In this document: positions 23,879 to 32,711 of the stretch, in pieces
How positions within the stretch are numbered: the stretch's first letter is position 1
How the letters are laid out: each line of letters begins with the position of its first letter
Assembly: GCA_003563915.1 (NCBI GenBank)
Contig: PWTE01000381.1
Location: forward strand, 1 to 50,056
DNA length: 50,056 bases
Direction of reading: 5' to 3'
Origin: Nitriliruptoraceae bacterium
GTDB taxonomy: Bacteria > Actinomycetota > Nitriliruptoria > Nitriliruptorales > Nitriliruptoraceae
Notes under the pieces: generated by a model
Seen by the model: the letters and a program-made list of their open reading frames with translations, nothing else
Database searches by the model: none
Told to the model about the DNA's origin: nothing
Made by a program: the position numbers and the translations under genes

Positions 23879-24895
23879 GTGGCATCGTCGCCGGCCGTGG
23901 GGACCGCGGCACCGACCTTCGGCACCGTCACGGCTCCATCGATGGTGCGCGCCGTCGTCACCGACGGCGGGTTCGGGCCGGTCGAGACCGTCCCGACCGC
24001 GGAGTTGTCCCTGCATCCCTTCGCCCACGTCCTGCACTACGGCAGCGCCTGCTTCGAGGGGCTGAAGGCCCACCGCGGCACCGACGGCGTCGTGCGTCTG
24101 TTCCGTCACGAACGTCACGTCGTGCGGATGCGACGGACAGCAGAGCTGCTGTTGCTCCCGGTCCCGCCGGTCGAGCTGCTCACCCACGCGATCGAACAGG
24201 CGGTGACCGACAACCTCGACGTCGCACCTGCCTCTCCCGGTGCCCTCTACCTCCGGCCCCTGCTGTTCGGTACGGACCCCAACATCGGTGCTGCTGCGGC
24301 CCCGTCGCGGGACGCCGTGCTGCTGGTCCTCGCCTCTCCCGTGGGGGACTACTTCTCCGGAGGAGGCCGAGCGTTGCGCCTCTACGTGGAGACGGAGCTG
24401 CCGCGGACGACCCCCCAGTTCGGGGAGGCCAAGGCCGGGGCCAACTACGTGATGGCGCTCGGCGTGACCCGGCGTGCGGCCGCGGAGCACGGCGTCGACC
24501 AGGTGCTGTTCGCACCCGGCGGATCCGTGCAGGAGACGGGTGCGGCGAACTTCCTGCTGCTGGATGACGACCGGGTCATCACCCGAGGACTGGACGCCAC
24601 CTTCCTCCACGGGATCACGCGGGACTCGATCCTGACCCTGGCACGGGACCTCGGCTACGCGGTGGAGGAACGGGACATCTCCGTCGACGAGCTGCGGTCC
24701 TGGCGCGGTGAGGCCGCCCTCGCCGGGACCGCCGCAGTGCTCGCCGGTGTCGGCACGCTGGTGCTCGATGGCCGTGAGCACACCGTGGGCGACGGCGGGG
24801 TCGGGCCCAACACGACCCGCCTGCGCGAGGCTCTGGTCGCGATCCAGCGGGCCGAGGCGCCCGACCGGCACGGGTGGTTGACGCCGGTCGGGTGA
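23879..24895 (+). CDS. ilvE: Branched-chain amino acid aminotransferase (class IV)
   Basis: A 338-residue PLP enzyme moving the amino group between branched-chain amino acids and 2-oxoglutarate. GTG 23879 is chosen for the GAGGAGG site upstream. The fold-type IV motifs are present: LHYGSACFEGLKAHRG, LYLRPLLFGTD, the Schiff-base lysine Lys185 in EAKAGANYVMAL, and QETGAANFLLLDD for phosphate binding. The late segment AALAGTAAVLAGVGTL is the usual threonine-bearing loop. It stands alone, not with other ilv or leu genes. Specificity within class IV (D-amino acid or lyase variants) is less certain than the family. Confidence 0.9.
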   Translation: MASSPAVGTAAPTFGTVTAPSMVRAVVTDGGFGPVETVPTAELSLHPFAHVLHYGSACFEGLKAHRGTDGVVRLFRHERHVVRMRRTAELLLLPVPPVELLTHAIEQAVTDNLDVAPASPGALYLRPLLFGTDPNIGAAAAPSRDAVLLVLASPVGDYFSGGGRALRLYVETELPRTTPQFGEAKAGANYVMALGVTRRAAAEHGVDQVLFAPGGSVQETGAANFLLLDDDRVITRGLDATFLHGITRDSILTLARDLGYAVEERDISVDELRSWRGEAALAGTAAVLAGVGTLVLDGREHTVGDGGVGPNTTRLREALVAIQRAEAPDRHGWLTPVG

Positions 24896-24938
24896 CCTGG
24901 CCGACCGGCCTCCGGCGATGACCAGGCAGACTGGGCGC

Positions 24939-25757
24939 ATGGAACCGATCGACCGCTTCGTCCGGATCACCGCGTCCGACGACCCCCGCCTGGCTGACTA
25001 CGCCGCGCTCACCGACGCCGAGCTGCGCAAGCGTTACGAGCACGAGCACGGCGTGCTGATCGCCGAGGGCCCGAACCCCGTACGTGAGCTCGTCGCCTCG
25101 CCCTACCCGGTGCGCTCGCTGTTGCTGGCGGACGACCGCATCGACCGGGTGGCGGACCTGCTGCCCCGGATCGCGGCACCCGTCTACCTCGTCACGCAGG
25201 AACTGCTGCACGAGGTCGTGCGCTTCAAGCTGCACCAGGGCGTGATCGCCTGCGGCAGCCGCCTGCCGCCGCGGACGGTCGACGAGGTGGTGGCAGGCGC
25301 CCAACGCCTCGCGGTGCTCGAGGGGCTCAACGACCACGAGAACCTGGGCACCCTGTTCCGCTCCGCCCGGGGGCTGGGTGTCGAGGCGGTCGTGCTGGCC
25401 CACGGCTGCGCCGACCCTCTCTACCGCCGCAGCGTCCGCGTGTCGATGGGGCACGTGCTGCACGTCCCGCACGCCGCTGGCGGCCACCTCGACGATCTGC
25501 TCCCCAAGCTCCGCAGCGAGGGGTTCCGCACGCTCGCCCTGACCCCGGACCCGGGTGCGACCGACCTCCGGGACGTCCAGACCGGCGCGTCGGAACGCGT
25601 CGCCCTGCTGCTCGGGGCGGAGGGGCCCGGCCTCAGCGACGCCGCGCTCACCGGCGCGTCGGAGCGGGTGCGTATCACGATGCAGGACGGGGTCGACTCG
25701 TTGAACGTGGCCACGGCCGCGGCCATCGCCTTCCACGCGATCGCTCCCGCACGCTGA
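24939..25757 (+). CDS. SpoU/TrmH family RNA 2'-O-methyltransferase
   Basis: A 272-residue protein. ATG 24939 is preferred (MEPIDRFVRI); ATG 24918 is in frame, and neither has a clear ribosome binding site. The N-terminal substrate-binding part (HGVLIAEGPNPVREL) is followed by the SPOUT trefoil-knot domain with its three motifs: NDHENLGTLFRSARGLG, LLLGAEGPGLS and DSLNVATAAAIAFHAI. These methylate a ribose 2'-OH in tRNA or rRNA using S-adenosylmethionine. The target base is not predictable. Length and order match the TrmH/TsnR-like group. Confidence 0.9.
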   Translation: MEPIDRFVRITASDDPRLADYAALTDAELRKRYEHEHGVLIAEGPNPVRELVASPYPVRSLLLADDRIDRVADLLPRIAAPVYLVTQELLHEVVRFKLHQGVIACGSRLPPRTVDEVVAGAQRLAVLEGLNDHENLGTLFRSARGLGVEAVVLAHGCADPLYRRSVRVSMGHVLHVPHAAGGHLDDLLPKLRSEGFRTLALTPDPGATDLRDVQTGASERVALLLGAEGPGLSDAALTGASERVRITMQDGVDSLNVATAAAIAFHAIAPAR

Positions 25758-25802
25758 CGCGCACCCGCGCGGCCGCCCACGTGCGCGGCGGTGACCACCG
25801 CG

Positions 25803-25808
25803 TACCGT
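25803..25808 (+). promoter_or_regulatory. Candidate -10 hexamer TACCGT, leaderless gene
   Basis: TACCGT ends 7 nt before ATG 25816. The spacing supports ATG 25816 over the GTG at 25807, which overlaps the hexamer, and suggests a leaderless mRNA. Confidence 0.45.
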
Positions 25809-25815
25809 GAGGGCG

Positions 25816-27534
25816 ATGGGACCCGGCCGGGGAAGCGCGACGCGGACCTGCACGGTGTGTGGGTCGGTGTGGGCTGCACGGGCCGCCCGGTTCTGTGGGC
25901 GCTGTGGTGCCCGCCTTGGGGGCCCACGCGGTATCGACAGGGTGCGTCGCCGCGGACTCCGGGTCGCGCCGTTGCTCGGGCTGACGCTCGCCGCGTCGGT
26001 GGTCGGCGGGCTCGTGGTCGCGGTGGTGGCCGGTACCGGTGACCCGGTCGCCGACGACCCGTCCGCCGCGCGGACCTGGGACGCGGTGGAGTTGCCGCGA
26101 CCCGCAGGGACCGACGCCGCTGCTGCCGAGCGGGCGACGGTGGACGTCCCCATCCTCGCCGACCTGGGTTGCGACCCGCAGCCGTGCGTGCGGTGGCGCC
26201 GCGACCTTGCCCCGGGGGAGGTACGCCTGCTCGGCGGCGTTCTCCTGCACGCCGCGATCGAGCCAGCCCACGTGGGCGCCGCCACCGGTGAGCGTCGGCC
26301 ACCGACCCACGAGATCGCCGTGACGGCCCTCGGGACCTCCGACGGCGAGGTGCGCTGGACCCAGCGTCTGGCGTGGCCCTCGCAGCAGGGTCCGGAAGGG
26401 GTCGACCTCGAGGTGGCCGACGGCGAACTGGTGCTGGTCGGCGGGCCGGGGGAGCTGCACGCCCTGGACGCCAGGGACGGCGAGCGGTACTGGTCCGCGG
26501 TCGGTGACGTCCGGATGGTCACGGCACGCTCGCTCGGCGGTGGTGAGGTGGCGCTCTGGGGCGAGCGGCCCTCCGACGACGCCGCGGGAGCGAGCGAGCC
26601 GGTCCTCGTCGTGCGCGACCGTGACACCGGTGATCTCCGCTGGCAGCGGATCGGTTTCGAGCTGGTCGTGTGGATGAACGACCGCATCGTGGGGCTGGAC
26701 CGGACCTCCGGGGGGCGGGAGCTGGTCGCGTTCGGCCGCCACGGCGAGGAGCGCTGGCGCCGCGTGCCTGCCGGGACGGAGGAGCGGTTGGTCGCGGGGA
26801 GCCGGGTCCTGGCACTGGTCGACCCCACCGGCACCGAGGTGGTGGATCTCGTGGACGGTGCCACCCTCGGTCGGCTCGAGGCCTCGGTGGCGCGCGGGGA
26901 CGTCGTGACCTTCGTCGGGGACACGCGCACGCTCGCGCGTCGGCGAGCCGCTGGCGATGGCGTCGTGACGCTGGTCGATCCCGCGGCGGGGATGGCTCCT
27001 ACCCAGGTCACGCCGGTGGCCGGCACCGGTGTGGCGCGGCTACACGCCCTACGGACCGACGTGCCCTGGGAGCCTCCACCGACCGATCTGCTGCTGACGG
27101 TGCGGCAGGACCGGCTCCGACTGGACATCCGCGCCTTCGGCCCCGATGGCGGCGAGCGGTGGCGGCAGCAGCGCCTGGTCGACGATCCGACCTGTTGCTG
27201 GCAGCTCGGGGAACCGGGGGCAGCCGGCACGGTGGGCCTGGTCCCGCCGCGTTCCGTCCCTGCGGATATCGAGCTGCTGTCGGCCTGGGACGGCAGCACC
27301 CGTGGACACATCCCGGCGCCGTCCGTCGGCAGCGACGAGCTGCGGCGGTGGAACGCCGGGATCGTCGAGGTCGTGCTCCCTCGACCGACCGGTCCCCGTG
27401 TCGTCCTGCACGGTGTCGCCGGGTCGATCCGCATCGACGGGCGGGCGGAGCTGGTGACGACGGCGCCCGTCCCCGTGGTCCGGACCTCCGACGGTCTGCT
27501 GGGCTTGGATCCGGCGGTGTTCCTCGCGCCCTGA
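25816..27534 (+). CDS. Zinc-ribbon, single-TM, PQQ-like beta-propeller protein (paralogue 1)
   Basis: A 572-residue protein. Residues about 10-35 form a cytoplasmic zinc ribbon (CTVCG and FCGRCG). A transmembrane helix at about 52-75 (LLGLTLAASVVGGLVVAVVAG) follows, then an extracytoplasmic region of about 490 residues. The latter has repeated blades of the type LHALDARDGERYWSA and GDLRWQRIG, as in PQQ-like (PF13360-type) propellers; no PQQ or metal ligands are identified. Cysteine pairs recur in both paralogues: LGCDPQPCVRW early and CCW late, perhaps disulfides. The next gene is a paralogue 70 nt away, from tandem duplication. Its role may be sensing or holding an outer ligand; this is inference. 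Confidence 0.8.
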   Translation: MGPGRGSATRTCTVCGSVWAARAARFCGRCGARLGGPRGIDRVRRRGLRVAPLLGLTLAASVVGGLVVAVVAGTGDPVADDPSAARTWDAVELPRPAGTDAAAAERATVDVPILADLGCDPQPCVRWRRDLAPGEVRLLGGVLLHAAIEPAHVGAATGERRPPTHEIAVTALGTSDGEVRWTQRLAWPSQQGPEGVDLEVADGELVLVGGPGELHALDARDGERYWSAVGDVRMVTARSLGGGEVALWGERPSDDAAGASEPVLVVRDRDTGDLRWQRIGFELVVWMNDRIVGLDRTSGGRELVAFGRHGEERWRRVPAGTEERLVAGSRVLALVDPTGTEVVDLVDGATLGRLEASVARGDVVTFVGDTRTLARRRAAGDGVVTLVDPAAGMAPTQVTPVAGTGVARLHALRTDVPWEPPPTDLLLTVRQDRLRLDIRAFGPDGGERWRQQRLVDDPTCCWQLGEPGAAGTVGLVPPRSVPADIELLSAWDGSTRGHIPAPSVGSDELRRWNAGIVEVVLPRPTGPRVVLHGVAGSIRIDGRAELVTTAPVPVVRTSDGLLGLDPAVFLAP

Positions 27535-27579
27535 CCAACGGGACGGAGCCGCGGCCGTCCGCCCCGGTCCGTGGAGGCG

Positions 27580-27585
27580 TACCTT
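27580..27585 (+). promoter_or_regulatory. Candidate -10 hexamer TACCTT
   Basis: TACCTT lies 19 nt upstream of GTG 27605, which has GAGGAG at 7-nt spacing. Paralogue 2 may thus have its own promoter. Confidence 0.35.
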
Positions 27586-27604
27586 GCGGGTGAGGAGTCC
27601 ACCC

Positions 27605-29236
27605 GTGCAACGAGGATCGTCGCGCTGTCTGGCCTGCGGCACCGAGTGGGAGGTCGCGTCCGCTCGGTACTGCGGCCGCTGCGGTGCGGCTCTGGACGTC
27701 CGTTCGTCGACGACCCCATCGGGGTCCCGGCGCGGGCGCGGGTCCCTGCTCGTCGTCGCGATCGGTGGCATCGTGCTGGCCGTGGGTCTGGCGGTGCTCA
27801 CGAACCAGCTGTGGGGTGCACCGGACGAGAGGGCCGCCCAGCCGGACTGGGACGTCGAGCTCCCCGACGAGGACGTCCCGGCGGACGACGCCACCTTGGA
27901 CCTGCCGGTCGCGTTCCCCTCTCCCGAGGCGCTGGGGTGCGAGCCTCAGGGTTGTGAAGCCTGGCGCACCCGGCTGACGGACGGCCGTGTCGCGGTCGCG
28001 GACGATCGGATCGTGCACACGAGTGCCTCCGACGTGATCGCGGTCGACATCCTGACGGGGCAGACGCTGTGGTCGCACCGGTACTCGGAGCTCGGTATCC
28101 CCCCGGTCGTGCAGGGAGCCCGGCCACACGTGCTGGATGCCGGGTCGTTCGCCGTGTCCTTCGCCGACGGTGGCGTGCAGTCGCGTGACCTGGACACCGG
28201 CCAGCGGCGGTGGCACGTCGAGCTCGACCTCGATCATGTCGACGACGTGGCCCTGCACGACCAGGCCATCGTCGTCACCGGGTGGGGTCGGCTGACCCGT
28301 GAGGTGCAGGTGATCGGGCTCGCCGCAGATTCCGGTGACGAGCTGTGGCGAGCGCGTGTCGACCGTGCGGTGACGGTCGGTTCCGACCCGCTGCTGCTGC
28401 TCCTCGAGCGCGGCGAGCTCGCCGGGGTCGACCCCGGCACGGGGTCGTTGCGCTGGACGCGTCCCTCCATCGGTCCCGTCACCGCCCACGTGGGCGGTGA
28501 GGCTCACGCGCTGATCTCACCGACCGGCGTCGAAGCACTCGATCCCGCGAGTGGCCAGACCCGCCTGCGTCTACCTCGACCGGTGAGCAACGCCGGGCCG
28601 ACGCGCCTGTTCGGACGGCTGTTGCTCACCAACCTGCCCGCGATGGTCGAGCCAGGCGGCCCCCAGCGCACCGAGGTGCTCGGGGGCGATGTCCGGACCG
28701 GTGTCAGCTGGTCCCTTCCCGACGTGACGGGTGTCGCGTCCAGCGGTGAGGGCGTCGTCCTGGTGCAGCAACAGGGCCGCGATCTGACGCTGCGTGGGTT
28801 CGATCTGGACGCGGACGAGCGCTGGGTCCGCGAGGTGGGTGCGCCGGACGACGTCTGCTGCTGGACCGCGCATGCTGGTCCGTACGACGGCACCGTGCTG
28901 GTCGTGCCTCCCTCGCTCGATCGACAGCCCGTCCGCTTGGTCGAGGTGGTGACCGGCCAGACCGTTGCGTCCCTCCGACGCCCGGGCGATGTGGAGCGTG
29001 AGGAGCTCGACTGGCGATCCGGACTCGGGGTCGACCGCCGTGACGATCGGGCGGTCCTGGTGGGGCCCGGGGGGAGAGTCACCGTCCCCGCGCACGCCGA
29101 GCTCCTGACGCTCGGACCGCGTCCGGTCCTGCGGGTCGGAGGGGGCCTGCTCGGGTTGGACGGGCGGCTGCTCATGGGTCGGTCCGAAGCGGCTCCCGAC
29201 TCGGGGGTAGGCGAGCCGACCACGGACGGTCGCTAG
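27605..29236 (+). CDS. Zinc-ribbon, single-TM, PQQ-like beta-propeller protein (paralogue 2)
   Basis: A 543-residue protein; GTG 27605 is chosen for GAGGAG upstream. The layout repeats the preceding gene: zinc ribbon CLACG/YCGRCG, basic linker, helix LLVVAIGGIVLAVGLAVL (about residues 43-62), acidic linker, then propeller blades such as VIAVDILTGQTLWSHRY and VQSRDLDTGQRRWHVEL. The cysteine pairs are kept (LGCEPQGCEAW, DDVCCW), while most of the blades have diverged. The C-terminal LLGLDGR matches LLGLDPA in paralogue 1. Its TAG stop shares the CTAG tetranucleotide with the convergent GH13 gene. Confidence 0.8.
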   Translation: MQRGSSRCLACGTEWEVASARYCGRCGAALDVRSSTTPSGSRRGRGSLLVVAIGGIVLAVGLAVLTNQLWGAPDERAAQPDWDVELPDEDVPADDATLDLPVAFPSPEALGCEPQGCEAWRTRLTDGRVAVADDRIVHTSASDVIAVDILTGQTLWSHRYSELGIPPVVQGARPHVLDAGSFAVSFADGGVQSRDLDTGQRRWHVELDLDHVDDVALHDQAIVVTGWGRLTREVQVIGLAADSGDELWRARVDRAVTVGSDPLLLLLERGELAGVDPGTGSLRWTRPSIGPVTAHVGGEAHALISPTGVEALDPASGQTRLRLPRPVSNAGPTRLFGRLLLTNLPAMVEPGGPQRTEVLGGDVRTGVSWSLPDVTGVASSGEGVVLVQQQGRDLTLRGFDLDADERWVREVGAPDDVCCWTAHAGPYDGTVLVVPPSLDRQPVRLVEVVTGQTVASLRRPGDVEREELDWRSGLGVDRRDDRAVLVGPGGRVTVPAHAELLTLGPRPVLRVGGGLLGLDGRLLMGRSEAAPDSGVGEPTTDGR

Positions 29237-30720
29237 GCGAGGTCGGTGAGTTGGTCGGCCTGGGTGACGAGCAGCTCCCGCCCATCCGCTTGCAGCCGCA
29301 GTTCGAACGTGCGCGCTGGCAGGTCGGCCTGCAGTTCGGCCAGCGACTCACCCTGCCGCCAACGCATCCCGAGCAGGTGACTCGGTCCCTCGAGCAGCTC
29401 CCACTCGCCGTCGAAGGCCGGGTGCGTGTTGCGTAGCCGCAGCAGCCCGAGCAGCTGCCGGACGGCGGGGCGGGTGAGCGCCTGGTCGATCTCCTCAGGG
29501 CTGTAGTGGTGTCGGTTGATGTCACGACCGACGCCCGTGCGGTGCAGCAGTTCCAGGTCGTTGTGCCCCGCAAGGAGACCCACGTAGTAGATCTGTGGGA
29601 CGCCGGGCAGCCACAGCTGCACCATCCGGGCGATCAGGTAGGCCCGGTCGTCGGCCCCCAACGCGTCGAAGAAGGTGCAGTTGACCTGGTAGAGGTCGAC
29701 GTTCGACGCCGCCTCTCCCGTGGCCAGGCGGCTGCTGCCGTGGCTGTGCTCGTGGATGCCCTCGACCAGTTCGTCGATCTCGTCGGCGTCCAGCAGACCC
29801 AGATGCTGGACGTCCGAGGTGTCCGGTCCGACGTCGATCACGCCGATGCCGTCGTGGGTGTCCAGGACGGTCACGGCGTTGCGGGGCCGGACCTCGCACC
29901 AGTGCCGTAGGCGCTCGCTGGTGCCCGTGTAGAGCGCGTGGAGCACCAGCGGGGGGAGGGCGAAGTCGTACACCCGGTCGACCTTCTCCGCGATCTCCAC
30001 CTGCTTGCGCCAGTACGAGTGGACCTCGACCAGCACCTCGATGTCGCGGGCGTGAGCGCGGGCTGCCAACTCGTCGATGAACGTGAAGGTGTCGGGGGTC
30101 ATGAACGACGAGGTCCCGGGCGTCTTGACGGCGTACCCCACGGCGTCCAGCCGGACCATCCGGATGCCGTGCGCCGCGAACCGGTCCAGGATCGAGTCGA
30201 GGTACCGGGTCGTCTCCGGCGCTCGGACGTCCACGTCGATCTGGTTGGATGTGAAGGTCGTCCACAGGATCCTGCGTGTGCGGTCGGCCAGGGTGATCGG
30301 TGTGAGCGGGAGCCCCGGTCGCGGTCGGTAGATCGTGAGCAGATCGCGTTCGGTGGCCCCGTCCGGGAAGACCTTGTCCAACGTCAGGAACATCGCGGCG
30401 TGGGGGGACGCGTCACCGTGGGCCACGACATCCTGGAACTGCGGTGACCGCGCGGAGACGTGGTTGACGATCAGGTCGGCCATCAGGGGGATCTGCGCGC
30501 CCAGCGCGTCCACATCGGACCAGCTCCCCAGTCGGGGATCGACCTCGCGATGGTCGATGGGGTCGAACCCCGCATCCGCTCCATCGATCGGGTCGAAGAA
30601 GGGCAGGACGTGGACCCCGCCGAACGCACCCTGCAGGGGACCCTCCAGGAGGTCCCGCAGACCAGCGAAGGTGCCGCCGAGCCGGTCGACGTAGGTGATC
30701 AGTTGAGCTTGGTTGCGCAC
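29233..30720 (-). CDS. Sucrose phosphorylase-type glycoside hydrolase family 13 enzyme
   Basis: A 495-residue alpha-amylase-superfamily enzyme of the GH13_18 type, which phosphorolyses sucrose or a related glucoside to glucose 1-phosphate. GTG 30720 has GAGG 6 nt upstream. The N-terminus QAQLITYVDRLGGT and GGVHVLPFFDP are diagnostic. The catalytic nucleophile Asp is in GIRMVRLDAVGYAVK, the acid/base Glu in EVLVEVHSYW and the stabiliser Asp in VLDTHDGIGV. The length fits (about 490-500). The acceptor could be fructose, sucrose 6-phosphate, glycerate or glycerol; the loop residues do not let me decide. Confidence 0.88.
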   Translation of the reverse strand: MRNQAQLITYVDRLGGTFAGLRDLLEGPLQGAFGGVHVLPFFDPIDGADAGFDPIDHREVDPRLGSWSDVDALGAQIPLMADLIVNHVSARSPQFQDVVAHGDASPHAAMFLTLDKVFPDGATERDLLTIYRPRPGLPLTPITLADRTRRILWTTFTSNQIDVDVRAPETTRYLDSILDRFAAHGIRMVRLDAVGYAVKTPGTSSFMTPDTFTFIDELAARAHARDIEVLVEVHSYWRKQVEIAEKVDRVYDFALPPLVLHALYTGTSERLRHWCEVRPRNAVTVLDTHDGIGVIDVGPDTSDVQHLGLLDADEIDELVEGIHEHSHGSSRLATGEAASNVDLYQVNCTFFDALGADDRAYLIARMVQLWLPGVPQIYYVGLLAGHNDLELLHRTGVGRDINRHHYSPEEIDQALTRPAVRQLLGLLRLRNTHPAFDGEWELLEGPSHLLGMRWRQGESLAELQADLPARTFELRLQADGRELLVTQADQLTDLA

Positions 30721-30757
30721 GCGGAGCCTCGGTGGGAGCGGTGGAGAGCGAGGCGCC

Positions 30758-30763
30758 AGGATA
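30758..30763 (-). promoter_or_regulatory. Candidate -10 hexamer TATCCT (minus strand)
   Basis: On the minus strand TATCCT lies 37 nt upstream of the GH13 start at 30720. Confidence 0.35.
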
Positions 30764-30819
30764 GGTCGGCTGCCGGCCCCACCTCCGGCCGGTTCGTGCT
30801 CACGCTGGTCGCCGCAGGG

Positions 30820-32142
30820 TCAGTCGGACCTGGGGAGCCCGAGCGGATCGGTGTCATCCAGACGCTCGTAGACCCGCTTGACCTTGCCGACGGCCGTTCG
30901 GGGCAGCGTGTCCTCGGGGTGCAGGGTCACGCGCGGCGTGACCCGGAGTCGGCTTGTCAGTCGGTGCCGCAGGTGATCGGCGAGCCCCTCGGGCGGGACG
31001 GTGCCCGCGACCTCGGCGTGGATGTCCAAGGAGACCATCGTCTCACGGCGGTCGACCACGATCGCATACGCACCGTTGAGTTCCTCGGCTTCGAGGAGCA
31101 CCGTCTCGATCTCCCGGGGGAAGACGTTCACGCCACGGACGATCAGCATGTCGTCGGTACGTCCCTCGATCCGGGCGATCCTCGGATGGGTACGTCCGCA
31201 GGCGCAGGTACCACGCTGCAGGGCGGTGACGTCCCCGGTCCGGTACCGGACGACCGGTAGCGCCTCCTTGGTCACGGTCGTGAGGACCAGCTCGCCACGC
31301 TGGCCGTCGGGGACGCGCTTGTCGGTCTCGGGGTCGAGGATCTCCGGCAGGAAGTGGTCGTCGAAGACGTGCAGGCTGCCGGGGGACTCGGCGCACTCCA
31401 TCGCGACCCCCGGACCGATCACCTCCGACAGACCGTAGATGTCCCGGGCGATGACGGGATGACCCGCCAGCTCCGTCCAGGCGGCCTCGAGCTTCCCGCG
31501 GAAGCCTTCGGACCAGGGCTCGGCCCCGCAGACCAGGTACCGCACGTTCAGGCCAGTGAGGCCCTGGTGGGCGGCCCGTTCCGCGAGCAGCATCGCGAAG
31601 GAGGGGGTCGCCGCCAGGCCGTCCGCTCGCAGATCGGTGAGCAGCTGGAGCTGCAGTTCGGTGTTGCCTCCGGATGCGGGGATCACCGTCGCTCCGAGCT
31701 TCTCCCCGCCGTAGTGCAACCCCAGCCCTCCGGTGAACAGGCCGTAGCCGTACGCCACGTGCAGGACGTCCTCCGACCGCGCGCCTGCGCAGACCAGCGA
31801 CCGCGCCACCACCTCGGCGAAGAGGGTGACGTCGCGGGAGGTGTACGCGACGATGGTCGGCCTGCCGCTGGTGCCCGACGAGGCGTGGGCGCGGACGGTG
31901 AGGGAGCGCGGCACCGCGAGCATGCCCCAGGGGTAGTTGTCCCGGAGGTCGGCCTTGGTCGTGAACGGCAGCTGCTGCAGGTCGTCGACGGTGCGGATGT
32001 CCGCAGCCTCGATGCCGTCGAGTCGGTCCAACCAGAAGTCGCTCCGGCAGTTCTTCAGCACCTGCACCAGTTCGTGGAGCTGGCGTCCCTGCACGTCGCG
32101 GCGTGCCGATTCGCTGGCGGCTTCGGCTTCGGCTCGGAACAT
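30820..32142 (-). CDS. paaK: Phenylacetate-CoA ligase family protein
   Basis: A 440-residue adenylate-forming enzyme. ATG 32142 has AGGGAG at 6-nt spacing. The AMP-binding motifs are clear: SSGTSGRPTIVAYT (residues 88-101), DIYGLSEVIGPGVA, VRYRTGDVT, and GRTDDMLIVRGVNVFPREIE with the C-terminal domain lysine in GKVKRVYE. CACGRTHPR holds the two cysteines typical of PaaK. It activates phenylacetate or another aryl acid to its CoA thioester. No other paa genes are in the window, so a different aromatic or hydroxyacid substrate is possible. It is divergent from a thioesterase. Confidence 0.9.
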   Translation of the reverse strand: MFRAEAEAASESARRDVQGRQLHELVQVLKNCRSDFWLDRLDGIEAADIRTVDDLQQLPFTTKADLRDNYPWGMLAVPRSLTVRAHASSGTSGRPTIVAYTSRDVTLFAEVVARSLVCAGARSEDVLHVAYGYGLFTGGLGLHYGGEKLGATVIPASGGNTELQLQLLTDLRADGLAATPSFAMLLAERAAHQGLTGLNVRYLVCGAEPWSEGFRGKLEAAWTELAGHPVIARDIYGLSEVIGPGVAMECAESPGSLHVFDDHFLPEILDPETDKRVPDGQRGELVLTTVTKEALPVVRYRTGDVTALQRGTCACGRTHPRIARIEGRTDDMLIVRGVNVFPREIETVLLEAEELNGAYAIVVDRRETMVSLDIHAEVAGTVPPEGLADHLRHRLTSRLRVTPRVTLHPEDTLPRTAVGKVKRVYERLDDTDPLGLPRSD

Positions 32143-32195
32143 GGCTGGCTCCCTGGCCCGGTCCTCGTCTCGTTCGAGCTTGCTCCCCCGAGGCA

Positions 32196-32201
32196 ACGGT
32201 A
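32196..32201 (-). promoter_or_regulatory. Candidate -10 hexamer TACCGT (minus strand)
   Basis: On the minus strand TACCGT lies 53 nt upstream of the paaK start. Confidence 0.35.
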
Positions 32202-32256
32202 GGTCAGCCGGCGTGCTCGTGCGGTGAGCCTGGCCCGGTCGCGTGGCGAGCCGCAC

Positions 32257-32262
32257 TAGGTT
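32257..32262 (+). promoter_or_regulatory. Candidate -10 hexamer TAGGTT
   Basis: TAGGTT lies 23 nt upstream of GTG 32286. With the minus-strand hexamer at 32196 it forms a divergent promoter pair. Confidence 0.4.
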
Positions 32263-32285
32263 GCCGTCCGCCGGGAGGGAGTCAG

Positions 32286-32711
32286 GTGACGACGATCCAG
32301 GTGCGGTTCCACGAGCTCGACCCCTACGGACACGTCAACCACGGGGTCTACCTCAACTACTTCGAGCACGCCCGCGTGGAGCTGCTGGAGCGGATCGGGT
32401 TCGGTCTGCCGCGGCTCGCCGAGCTCGGGCATCACATCGTCGTCGTCGAGGTGCACGTCCGGTTCCGTACGCCCGCCTTCGCCGGGGACGTCCTGACGAT
32501 CGACAGTCGGATCACCGACCTGCGGCGCGTGTCGTCGACCTGGCACCAGCAGATGCGGCGGGGTGACGAACTGATCGCAACCAACGACGTGCGCGCGGCG
32601 ATGACCGACCTGCACGGTCGACCGGCCGCTCCACCGGAGGACATGGTCGAGGCGCTGCAGCGACTGGCGGCGGACCCGGGCGGACAGCCGGTGGGCTCCA
32701 CGGCGCCGTGA
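32286..32711 (+). CDS. Acyl-CoA thioesterase, YbgC/4HBT hot-dog family
   Basis: A 141-residue hot-dog-fold thioesterase hydrolysing acyl- or aryl-CoA. GTG 32286 follows GGGAGGGAG. The signature is complete: ELDPYGHVNHGVYLNYFEHAR with catalytic Asp12, then VVEVHVRFRTPAFAGDVL. Length is typical. It is divergent from the CoA ligase paaK and may recycle CoA esters of the same substrates, an inference from position. The next gene overlaps by GTGA, so the two are co-translated. Confidence 0.92.
   Translation: MTTIQVRFHELDPYGHVNHGVYLNYFEHARVELLERIGFGLPRLAELGHHIVVVEVHVRFRTPAFAGDVLTIDSRITDLRRVSSTWHQQMRRGDELIATNDVRAAMTDLHGRPAAPPEDMVEALQRLAADPGGQPVGSTAP

Noticed and set aside
24615-27719. Very long open frame (1034 codons) on the minus strand
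   Set aside because: It is a shadow of the aminotransferase, SpoU and zinc-ribbon genes; the translation is Arg/Ser/Pro-rich low-complexity sequence with no motif, as expected opposite GC-rich genes.
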